Shown here: one piece after another, positions 45,768 through 56,213 of the stretch
How positions within the stretch are numbered: the stretch's first letter is position 1
How the letters are laid out: every line of letters starts with the position of its first letter
From: Atkinsonella hypoxylon
Lineage: Eukaryota > Ascomycota > Sordariomycetes > Hypocreales > Clavicipitaceae
DNA: 64,000 nt
Reading direction: 5' to 3'
Assembly: GCA_000729835.1 (NCBI GenBank)
Contig: JFHB01000083.1
Span: forward strand, 1 to 64,000
Program-made: the position numbers and the translations under genes
Notes under the pieces: generated by a model
What the model was told of the DNA's origin: nothing
What the model saw: the letters and a program-made list of their open reading frames with translations, nothing else
Database searches by the model: none

Positions 45768-48700
45768 GATGTACCTCCTTGTACATGTGGAAATTGGAAA
45801 TTGCTAGGATTTTTACCAATGGTGACGTTGGCACGTAAAAATTTGAAATACCTCTGACACCTTCTGGTCCCAATTGGTCAGCTGCTAATTCGAGGCCCAG
45901 ATGTCAGATGTCCTGCGCGTCAAACGTCAAACCCACCCGACCCGTTGCCTCATGAAGGGGCATCTGCCGTGAGAATCCGAGACGTCCTTTCAATTAAGTC
46001 TGGAGTTATATATAAATATTGACCCTGGACCCTAGACGCTCGACGGTGTGGCTGGAACTACTGAGATGGGGAAGTCGTCATGCTCTATACCAGGCTCTAC
46101 ATTGCAATGGATAGTTATGAGGCGGTACCAGACATGAAGGTACCTAGCTCGCATCGCTGGGATTTTTTAGGCCTAGGGAGGGACGTGCATGTGCCCACAG
46201 TGCGCGCGCAGGTACTCGCGCGGACCTTCTGGCCTGCACTGCACGGTTCCAGCTTCTAGAGCCATGAAAGAAGGCACGATTTTATACCCTCCCCGCTTTG
46301 CTTTTCCTTCTAGGTCTAGAATTTAAAGCGCGCTAAGACTATTGTTGTCCTTCGAGGATGCCCTTATTAAAATCTACAGTACGTAGGCATTACTTAGCCA
46401 TCTGCAATTGAACCTTCTTATACCTCTTTGAGTTATTTTGGCTGTTATTGTTAGTGGGCACGTTGGGCAATTAAAGGGCTCAAGCTCTCTTAAGTGCGTG
46501 CGTGGATCGCGGCTCGTCTACGGAGTACTCTATTAATATGACACAACGGGGAAATCCCGTACGTAGGCCTTTTCAGGCAAAGTAGGGTTACATGTATGTT
46601 GTCTGTCCTCTGCTGGAGAAGGCAGGGCAGGGGATTGATTTAGTCTTCTCCCTTTTGATAGCCACTAAACTGAGGTTGAGGTAGGTGCCTTCAGTGCTTG
46701 GGAAGGAGAAAGGTCGCTCTCTGCGTTGAACCTTCCTTTCCAGGGGATACAGTCGGCCAACTCAGCGCCCAAAGAGCTGGTGGCGAATACAGTCGTGCGT
46801 CGAGGCTATGATTAATGATTAACCGAAATTATCAAGGTCCACGTTCAAAGTGGTCGGAGTCGAAGAGTGGCGGAGCGGAGGTACATTCAACCAGCGGCCC
46901 TAAAGCACTATGCTTTTGATTTACGGAAGTTATACGGGCAAGCTTTCCGCATACTTTCCGCATACTTTACGCCCGTGCGTCTTCCAGGAATAACGTGAAT
47001 ATCCTTCTATATCCATATCCCGCCATCAGCTGTTTGGGCGAGGGACACGACTTTTCAAAAGGGCCATGGACGTCGGTGCTCCTTTTTAAGCGCGCCAAGG
47101 CAGCAACCAGGGCGGGCTCCACTTCTGCAAGGGACAGACAGGCTACGGAACGCGCTGACTTGCGGGAAACCGACGGCCTAAATCCGTGCCGTCAAGCTTG
47201 TTTCAGGGAACGGCATATCACGAAGATTTTTTGATTACGTCTTGTCTAATCTGGTAAGTTCGTGGCTGAATAGTCGCGCAAGTAAAAAAAAAAAAAACGC
47301 GGGAAAAAGCAACCCTTGACTTTGCGGGTGCTAAACGCGCGGTCCTAAGATTGCGGCAACTGGAGGCTTTCATTAGTTACCAGGTAGGTAGGTAGGTAGG
47401 TAGGTGGGAAGGTCTAGCACGCGAGGCCGCTCAATACTTCTCCTGGTAAAATGTGCGTCAAAATACCTGCCTGCATGGTGCGCCTTGTAAATCAACAAGA
47501 AAAACAACGCTGGTGTCTTGGCTCAAAGGATCATAGCCACCTACAGGCGTAGTGTTGGCACCTTTCTGCCGCAGGCCGCTTCGCCACGTAAACCGTGAAC
47601 TCGTACCGTTACTCTACTTCACGCCGTGCAATAACTAGTTAATGCAAGCATCCAGGGAAAAGGGCGCTGCGTTCGAGACAAAACGTGCCAACGTGAGACA
47701 AAGACCAGCTCGAGGCTTGTTATGACTAATGAATGGATTTTGTTCCGCAACGGCTTTATTCCGTATTTACTCCAGCAACCACCCGAGTTTGTCTCACCTC
47801 GACGGCTTGCGTACGCAAACGGCGCGGTTTGCTGCACGTTTGCTCGCTCGAGAGCTGTTTTCTTACACCCAAGATATAATAATAAATGCCAATAATGTGA
47901 TTGTGATGGATGATGGATGCAACGCCCTTGCCTCTTCAGGCTAGCGCCACCAGGGATCGCAGTGCCGCATGGATTGTATTGTCGCTTCTGCTGAAGTGCA
48001 AATGATTGTGTCGTGTCGTTCTGTTTTCACCTTTTTTTTTTTTTTTTTTTGGTCCCTCTTGCTTTGTATGCTTTGATTTGCTGGTCTCCTGTCTGTCGCA
48101 CACGGGAGCGGTTAGCTGCGCCGGAAAGTGGCATGTGCCATCTATGGGGAGCCAAGCACGCCCGCAACGGCAGAACGAATGACGATGCCCTTCAAATACC
48201 GTGCAGGCATCTTGTGATATCTGGTACAGCATCCGTGCTTGTTTTGGCGAAAACATGCCCGTCGCTTCTAACGCCCATAGTAAACATGCAAACACTTGAA
48301 TTCGTCTTGCAAAGGCAGTTTCTCATCGCAAGGACGTCGGTAACCGCCCCAACCTCCTCAAACTCTATTCCCACGGGATCGCAAGTCGACGGCCAAGGAC
48401 TGATCGTCACGTTCTGTCCCAGGGGGGACACAGCCTAAACTTTATTTCAGCTGCGGCTTTGTTTGCGAGCGAGATGACGAGTTGAGGGCAGGGCTGACTA
48501 CCTTGTAGATGGGAGGGATTGGGCCATCTCAATTCACTTCACGCGCCCTTTGCCCAATTCTGGGACGCCACTATAGGACCTACTCATTGAGGAGTTTGAC
48601 AGGTCTACTACATCGTGCGATTCTAGAACAGCTTCTAGAATGTGTGTGGCGAACAAAATACGCTCAGGTGCTGTTGCAGAACCCTCTGAAAATGGACGAT

Positions 48701-49965
48701 AACTCTGGGAATGTCTTCAATTAACACCACGGTTGCATGGTAGTTATATGACTTGCATATAAAAGCACATTAATTAGGCATGACCTGACCCTGGATTCAG
48801 ACGAGCTGCAAGACAACAAGACAGACTCATAACTTCAGGGTATGATATGATGATGCTAATTAAGGAACAGTCAGCATTGCGACCATGCTACCTTGGTGCG
48901 TTCTTCGTTCTTGACGGTATGCACCAATGTCACCACGGAAACTCTACACCGCGGACATAGAGCCGACAAACCCAAAGAAGGGGAAGGTCAAGAGCTGTAT
49001 TGACACACAGTCTCTGAATAGGAGAATTTAGTAACTTCCTTATGCCCTTAATGGTAGGAGGTCCAGATAGGGCAAATAAAAAGGACCTCCTTGGGGATAA
49101 CAAAAAGTGTTATAGCACAAATGTTCAAAATAACAACTTCAATACATATTTAGCTGGCTTATTCAGGGGGATGGACATGTCTGAATACAAAATATAGATA
49201 CGAATGATAAAAAGAAACATAATCCTAGATTTTGTATAACTTTTAATTTAAAAAAAAAATGAATCTTGACCGAAGCATCATAGTATAGCTGTTTTCTGAA
49301 GTGTGGTTCAAAAAGTACCAGCATACGGAATTAAATCTACGACCGTAGGTCATGTGTGACTCTTAAGCTGTCATTTCTGCCTTAAGACTATGAAGTTGCC
49401 GAACGATCAAAGCGACCATCTCTCGAAAAATCTCACCATGTACGCGCTTGATTATCCGATTATACACGGACAGAGCCTCGATGGACACAGGAGATATTTC
49501 CATTGTCGAGCATAATGCAGACGAACCATATCCCATTAATCGTCTACTAGCTAGCAGCTATCTTTGATGTAGCCGCAACATGTCCCTGCACACTACCAAA
49601 AACTGTGGTTTCATATTGGGGGCAAAGTCGTATCGAGCTGCCATTCTACATGCTGAGGTTATGGCCACGAGAATTCTTCATCTCCTAGCTTATGAGATGG
49701 TCAAGGAAACGATCGCTTCTCGAGTCTTTATAGCCCAGTAAACCTAGCGAATTAAAGAACTAAATGTGTAGTCAGTACAGAGCACTCGAGGGTTCAATCT
49801 GAAATTCTTGGGATGTTTTCCACCACCATGTAGGCTGGACAAGAGGCATCGTCGAAGTGCTTTATAACACTGCGTATTAACTATAGGAATTGCATCATAT
49901 TAATCATAGGGTATCAAACTCGCCACACATCTTCCCCGTCATGCTTCCTTCGGTCAACGTTATCC

Positions 49966-50589
49966 TCATGCTTGCTTGGCAGCTTCCTCGGCCTCAGCCT
50001 TCTTCTGAAGATCGTGTTCCACACCGCGCTGCTGAGCCTTGCCATCAGCACGCATCTGGTCGTAGTGTGCTTGTCCTTTCTCATCACCGGTCAAACCAGC
50101 AACAGCTCCACCAACAGTACCTTGGACGCGGGAGCCTATACCTGAGCCCAAGTCACTCATTTGTCCCTTGGCTTCCCGCTGCTGACCCTCGCGATTCTGT
50201 TCATGACCGGCCGCCTTCAAATTCTAAACCATAACCGTTAAAACATGATATTCCTATCAATGGCAGAGAAAAGTCTCTGATTCTCTACTTACCTCACTGC
50301 CAACCAGTCCGCCAACTGTCTCTTTGGCAGAGCCAACAGTCTGGTTCCAAGAACCAGCATTTCGGTCGGGGTGGTCCTTGCTGGCACCTCCATCGCTGGA
50401 GATGGTCGCTCCAGGAACTTTGACAGCAGCCTGAGAGGCTTCGTGCTCTGTCTTGGCGGCGTCCTTCTTGACATCACCCTCGGCTTGATCCCCAGTATTG
50501 CCTGTTAAGCTACCAACAGCACTCTGGATGGCACCTGTGGCTGAGTCGACGTACGACTGGAGGGTGGAAGGTGCTTGCTTGTCAGACAT
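49966..50589 (-). CDS. CsbD-like hydrophilic stress protein
   Basis: Two exons, 50589-50293 and 50223-49966, joined by a 69-nt GTAAGT...TAG intron, give 184 aa. The sequence is strongly hydrophilic and low in aromatics, with repeated CsbD-type units: LQSYVDSATGAIQSAVGSLTGN, GSWNQTVGSAKETVGGLVGSE-NLKAAGHEQNREGQQ and IGSRVQGTVGGAVAGLTGDE. CsbD-like proteins accumulate under stress and in spores; a molecular role is not established. The C-terminus is an Ala/Glu/Lys helix. The intron falls inside the second unit, which supports the join. The upstream region carries CRE-type sites suited to Atf1/AtfA control. Confidence 0.88.
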
Positions 50590-50961
50590 GGTGACTTTGT
50601 TGACGAAGGCTCTGTGAGTGTCTTGTGTGTGTGAATTTGAAGAACAAGGTTGAATGGTTTTGAACGCGTGAAGCACTGGATAGGTAGCAAAAGAAATGTG
50701 TTGAATGTAATGAAGGGAACGAGTTCGAAAGATATAGGGTGGAGGGAGGAGCGTATTATAGTAAACAACAAGCTTCACACAAGGAAGGAAAGCTTCTCCA
50801 TAACAAACGGATCCTTGCCAAGAAAATCTGCTTCTCAAAAGCGTCACTTTCCCGTCTCATGGGAAATAAATGGGACTGCGACACCTTCTGATGTCATTGT
50901 CGTCTACTGAGAACCAGATATGCCACGCCTTTGTTTGTGTGGTAGTGGGGCAGCTCCTTTG

Positions 50962-50969
50962 TGACGTCA
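50962..50969. promoter_or_regulatory. CRE/ATF palindrome TGACGTCA
   Basis: A perfect CREB/ATF site about 373 nt upstream of the CsbD-like start codon. In filamentous fungi, AtfA-type bZIP factors act at such sites under osmotic and oxidative stress. Confidence 0.6.
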
Positions 50970-51357
50970 TGAAAAGGTTCCTACTACGTAGGCAGCTCTG
51001 GCTGGCTGAACCTGCGATGCCATGATACACTAGGGTGTACTTGCTATTCACCTGGGCATGGAAAGTGAATGATGCAACAGAACATAGCAAACGAAGACGA
51101 CGAAAAGATATGGGTATATGGGCCTACAATACGTCTGATCCTCAAAAGCTGGGCTTAGTGCTTTATGAATATTGCCTGATCAGTGGCTCGATCTATTATC
51201 CACGTGGATGGTGATCGCATCTAGCCAGAAGGGCACCGTTTTAGCGAACTTCCCCCGGACGCCATTTGCGGAAACACAATCGACCGTTGGGTCCAATGTG
51301 TGGTATTTTGTGGTACTCAAAAAGCAAGAGGCTAACGTAGGTAGAAGGGATTTGCAG

Positions 51358-51404
51358 CCCTCGACGTGAGCCCTCGACGTCAGCCCTCGACGTCAGTCCT
51401 CGAC
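51358..51404. repeat. 13-nt tandem repeat CCCTCGACGTCAG, 3.6 copies
   Basis: Three units plus a partial. Two carry CGACGTCA, one mismatch from a full CRE; the first reads CGACGTGA. About 770-815 nt upstream of the CsbD-like start. Confidence 0.85.
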
Positions 51405-51591
51405 TATGGACTAGTACAAGACAATTCAAGACATACTCATTAGGTATGCTACGATGTATAAGATTCATGAAACCCTCTGCGCTATAGTCTAAAATTTGCC
51501 TTCTGCCAGCCATTGTGCGAATGCCAAAAGTAGACCAGCAAGATCATTGTGCCATTATTTCGCAATCACCAGACGTGTGTTGCCAGAATTC

Positions 51592-53098
51592 TCATAATTG
51601 AACATAGTTGCCTGCATATGGAATGTCAGCAAGTGGGATAACTAGAGTGAGAACCAATGGACTTTTCTGATTTACCTGGAAATTGTCCTTCTTTTCCATT
51701 CAGTCGGCCTGTCCACCACTCGTTCTCATTTTGGGTCCTGGACACAATTTCTATAACATCACCCGCTCGGAAACTCAAGTCCCCGTCAGCTTGGGCGGAG
51801 TAATCATACAGAGCTGTTACAGTTTCTGCCACAGGCGCTGCTGTCAAACGCTTTGGCTTGGGTTTCGGTGGGGGAGGCTTTGCCTTGGCAGCCGCGATAG
51901 TCGACAAGGCAGTGCTGTTCCCAGGTGTATATGGTGGTGGTGCAACATGATTGGAATCGGTCGACGGCCGGCTGTAAGCACCAATTTTGTGACTTGGGCT
52001 TGGGCTGGTGCTGGAAGCGGAAGGTCCTGCAGTTAGTAGGCCTGGCTGCTTGCCGCCTTCAAGGGCTGGTCGAGCTCCGTACCGGATCGGCCGGGGTCGC
52101 CCAGTTGTTTTGAATCTGCAAATCGATAGTGCCTCAGTTTGTTCTTGAATGTCGCCACGCTTTTCAATAAAGGCCTCCTCGATATCGCGGGTGAGATCAA
52201 AATAGCCAATGTCGCATCGCTGCATACGTTCATGAAGTGTGTAAAATATGTTGAGCTGCATGTAGTAGAACGATTGGAAGAGGGGTTGAATGAATTCCTG
52301 TTCTAACTGAAACAGCTTCGGCAATTCCTCTTTCAAAAGGTTGTTGAAGTATTCATAATCTTGAGTAGCTTGTTCCACATCTCCCTCTGCTTTCCACATA
52401 GCCTTTTCGTCCTTGGGAGATCGTTCCTTTTTGTCCTGCAGCTTCTTGAGCGTGGCGCGGTGACGGTCATAGTCGAGCTTCTTGTGTTCTCTCTTGACGG
52501 CCGTTTTTCGGATCACTTTAATGACGTCCATCAATTCAGTAGCTGGTCGGATAACCCTAGTCTCGATCATATCCAGCTCCGGTGCGAGAGTTTCCAGCAG
52601 CTCCTTCACGATGGCTTCGTATTCCTCACAAGCCTGAATCCCTTCTGGATTTCCTTCGGGCTTGATACTGGTGGGATCAGACATGCGGCCTGATATGGGC
52701 TTGTAGATTTCTGTCATGGCCTTGCTGAACTCAATCTGGTGATTGAGCATCCCGTTGATAGCCTCAAAATATTTTTTCGACTCATCATGCAGTTTCTTGG
52801 TCTCTGTTTCTAGTTCCTGGAAGCGACGCTCGGCATCGATGTAAACCGCGTCCTTGGTGTGCTCTCCGATATTAAATTTGTGTTTGAGTTGTTGAGGCGC
52901 CTACGAGTCGTCGTTTAATGTTAGAAACAAAGGAATACTGGCCCCATCAGTGCGGCTCCCGGACAAGCCCTCAGCTTCGGGATGGCCGCCAGAAATGGAG
53001 ATAGATGAGGGGAGCGGCGATGGAGGAGGTCGAGCAAGTGTGACTATGTCTCAGCAACGTACCCTAGTAAGGCTCTTGGAGAAGCCTTTGAAACTCAT
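51592..53098 (-). CDS. RVS167: BAR-SH3 amphiphysin-like protein RVS167
   Basis: Three exons: 53098-53063 (36 nt), 52900-51676 and 51611-51592 (20 nt), giving 426 aa. The first exon encodes MSFKGFSKSLTR, and its join to APQQLKHKFNIGEHTKDAVYIDAERRF gives the classic Rvs167 start. The BAR domain covers about 10-240, with long charged helices. A Pro/Ser-rich linker (about 250-365, with APPPYTP and PPPPKPKPK) follows. The SH3 domain occupies about 370-426 (ALYDYSAQADGDLSFRAGD ... WWTGRLNGKEGQFPG-NYVQL). The last five residues depend on the 20-nt exon. The protein bends membranes at endocytic sites together with a partner of the Rvs161 type and binds actin-patch proteins through SH3. The 162-nt first intron is long for this window. 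Confidence 0.96.
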
Positions 53099-54005
53099 GA
53101 TGCAAGGCCGTGAGAATGAATCTCTGTGGCAGGTGACAGCAGCCCGGGCAGAAGGCGAGCAGTTGCGCGCAGGTGATAGACGACGAGAGAGCGGCGGGCG
53201 CAGCGCCGGGCTTGTCTTTTTGAGGAAGCCAGAAGTGAGGGCATTGACGTCGGCAGGCAGCTAGAGCTAGTTGACAAATGGTGGCCACTGCAGGATTTTA
53301 GTGAGGACCAGACTGGACTTTCAGCGGCTGTGCCGCCAATTGTGGCGCAAGTGGGGGGGCGGTATCTAGGCGTCGACTAGCCCGGACGCACAGCGCGGGG
53401 GACAATTGCGTCACCCCGCTATCACTCGTTAGTTTGTCTGGCTGTCTGTCTGTCTGTCGCACAATTCGACGCGGACCACACACAACGGGGCTGGGTACAT
53501 ATAGTGGATACAGTGGGTATTCGGTGCACTACTCCGAAATTGCTAGGCTGCACATGTCCGTGCACAGGAGTGAATGATGACAAGAAGTAGCTCTCGCAAG
53601 ACGATCAACGGATGGATTAAAGTGATGTTTTTGAGTTTGGACATCTCATACGACTCGCTGGACTTGAAATTGCTCGACAATCAATATCTGGCTGCATCTC
53701 GAGCTGTAGTCTGTTAGCCTGTATTAGAATTAGGACTACGGAGTTGCTAAAGTACCTACCTAGACACATACCGGGTAAGTACCATCAAGACGGTGCCGGC
53801 GTGTACCAGTATGTTGCAGCCAATCAGCGCCTCTGTGAGCACGTTTATCACCGAGTGGCCGAGCCGAAAGTTCTTCTATGACAAATCTCTTGGCATGGGG
53901 GAACAACGACTGCATTTCGTCAATCTAGATGCACATTTATAAAGCTCTTTCCCCTTCCTTCGAGTCTCCCCATATGTAACCGCCCGCATCACATCCATCG
54001 CAGTC
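53099..54005. promoter_or_regulatory. divergent promoter of RVS167 and NFS1
   Basis: 907 nt between the two start codons. It holds a TCTG repeat near 53442-53458, a CCTACCTAG site near 53756 and a CCAAT box at 53820. No gene supported. Confidence 0.5.
53820..53839 (+). promoter_or_regulatory. CCAAT box with a candidate HapX half-site
   Basis: CCAAT at 53820-53824, eleven nt, then TGAG at 53836-53839, about 186 nt before the NFS1 start. The layout CCAAT-N11-TKAN resembles reported CBC:HapX sites of iron-regulated fungal genes. The assignment rests on spacing alone. Confidence 0.35.
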
Positions 54006-55785
54006 ATGTCCGGTCTAGCATCTTGCGCGCTGCGGACAGCGAGTCGCCGTGCCGGTGCATTCGCCGCTTTGCGAGGTGCATTGCCTCGTGCAGCCTTGGT
54101 GACGACACCATCCCGGGCCGCGAGGCGACGATATGTGACAGAAACCAAACAGGATCAAGCCCGCGTGGAAACTGCCATCAAGCTCGATAAGAAGGATTTT
54201 GTCGACATCCCCCCTCCATCTATGGGGGCTCCTGCTGATGCTAAAGTCAGCCCTATGGCTGGTAAGGAGACCAAGACTTGTTCGCACCACATCCGATCGG
54301 GGAGTGCTAATCATGATTTTTTATACACAGAGGTTCTCAAGCGGGCTGCCGTAATGCAAGAGGGCCAACGGCCGATCTACCTCGATATGCAATCGACGAC
54401 ACCCGTTGATCCTCGTGTGCTCGATGCTATGATCCCTTTCTACGTTGGAGTGTATGGAAACCCGCACTCTCGCACACATGCCTATGGCTGGGAAAGTGAA
54501 AAGGCAGTCGAGGAGGCGCGTGGGCATATCGCAGCTCTTATTGGCGCCGATCCCAAGGAAATAATCTTCACATCTGGTGCCACAGAGAGCAATAATATGA
54601 GTATAAAAGGCGTTGCTAGATTCTTTGGTCGCTCTGGCAAAAAGAACCACATCATCACCACTCAAACAGAACACAAATGCGTCCTCGACAGTTGTCGGCA
54701 TCTGCAGGATGAAGGTTTCGAGATAACCTACCTGCCAGTGCAGAGTAATGGATTAGTAAACATGGCCGACCTCGAGGCTGCCATAAAGCCTGAGACGGCC
54801 CTCGTTAGTATCATGACTGTCAACAACGAAATTGGTGTCATCCAGCCTATCAAAGAAATTGGCAAACTGTGTCGGTCGAAGAAGGTCTTCTTTCATACAG
54901 ATGCTGCTCAAGCGGTCGGCAAGATACCTCTTGATGTGAATGAGATGAACATTGATTTGATGTCCATTTCGTCGCACAAGATCTATGGCCCCAAAGGAAT
55001 CGGCGCCTGCTACGTCCGTCGACGACCTAGGGTCAGACTCGACCCTATTATCACTGGCGGCGGTCAGGAGCGGGGCTTGCGGAGCGGCACTCTCGCTCCT
55101 CCTCTGGTCGTTGGCTTTGGCGAGGCCTGCCGTATTGCCAAGGAGGAAATGAAGGTTAGTTTGGTTCCTATTGATCATGTCTTTTCTTTCCTCTTGCGTT
55201 CTTATGATGATCCGCTCTACATGCATGGCTTTCTGAATGGCCTGTGACAAGGCCGTTCGTGTTGAGTGAAGCACCCTGTCTGAATTCAAGTTTTCACTGT
55301 TTCCAAGATGATGAATTACACAATTTCTCAGTGAAGCGACGATATAAACTAACTGAACACAGTACGACTCGCAGCGAATCAAATATCTATCCGACCGACT
55401 TCTGAAAGGTCTTCTCTCCTTGGAACATACCACTCAAAATGGTGACAAGAATGCTTTCTATCCCGGCTGCGTCAACGTCTCGTTTGCTTATGTGGAAGGA
55501 GAGTCTCTCTTGATGGCCCTCAAAGACATCGCCCTATCTTCAGGTAGTGCGTGCACATCTGCCTCCCTGGAACCAAGTTACGTGCTTCGCGCGCTCGGAA
55601 ACAGCGACGAGAGCGCCCACAGCAGTATTCGTTTCGGAATCGGACGGTTCACGACAGAGGCCGAGATCGACTATGTGCTCAAGGCAGTCCAGGAGCGCGT
55701 CAACTTCTTACGAGAGTTGAGTCCGCTATGGGAACTCGTCCAGGAAGGAATCGATCTGAACACCATCCAGTGGAGCCAGCATTAA
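54006..55785 (+). CDS. NFS1: mitochondrial cysteine desulfurase NFS1
   Basis: Three exons, 54006-54261, 54331-55154 and 55363-55785, give 500 aa. The PLP enzyme takes sulfur from cysteine for Fe-S clusters and tRNA thiolation. The N-terminal ~45 residues are Arg/Ala-rich and fit a matrix signal. Marks seen: RPIYLDMQSTTPVDPRVLDAM, GNPHSRTHAYGWE, the PLP-contact TQTEHKCVLD and HTDAAQAVGK, the Schiff-base Lys in SSHKIYGPKG, and in exon 3 the mobile-loop Cys in SSGSACTSAS. The end DLNTIQWSQH is that of the family. Intron 1 is 69 nt and has no in-frame stop; intron 2 is 208 nt. Reading into intron 2 would lose the catalytic Cys. Confidence 0.97.
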
Positions 55786-56213
55786 ATAGGCTGGAATGGA
55801 CTTTGCCTGATTTGATATGTCATTATGGATGCGTATTTCCCGAATCAAAATGTGAAAAAAAAATAAAATTTGGAGTTGACGGCTAGGCACCATGGTCTAT
55901 TGAGTGTCCCTTTGTATTAGCATTGTATAACACGATACCTCATATTTCGCATGGATCTGGGATTTGGAGGTCAGGAATAGCTTAACATAGTCTGTCGCTA
56001 CGCTGCGAAGAAACAAGAATTCACAACAGTTTTCGATTGTACCCTTGGATGTAGAAATCGCCAACATCCATCCATGATCCAGGTCGATCATCGTAAAGCA
56101 TGACAGCCACATTGACGCCAAGCCATCAAAATGCTGTTCACCCAAAACAACTTAATAACCGCTATGCACTCTTTCACCGTACACATGCATTAGTTGAAAA
56201 GTAACCCCTTCTG
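55786..56213. other. shared 3' region
   Basis: Between the NFS1 stop and the stop of the TINA/Msd1-like gene. An A-rich AATAAAA stretch near 55860 may include the NFS1 polyadenylation signal. Confidence 0.4.

Larger units (their letters stand above)
43367..49965. other. 6.6-kb stretch without a supported gene
   Basis: The longest gene gap in the window. It holds TACCTAGGTA clusters (44273, 44380, 44388), a TA tract, a GGGTAT hexamer array, AGGT repeats near 47383-47405, a TATATATAAATA element near 46008, TTTCCGCATAC repeats near 46945 and AT-rich sequence from about 48700 onward. No open frame has splice partners or recognisable motifs. Confidence 0.4.
50590..51591. promoter_or_regulatory. 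upstream region of the CsbD-like gene
   Basis: One kb between the CsbD-like start and the RVS167 stop. It contains a perfect CRE and a 13-nt repeat that carries CRE-like cores (both listed). Confidence 0.5.
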
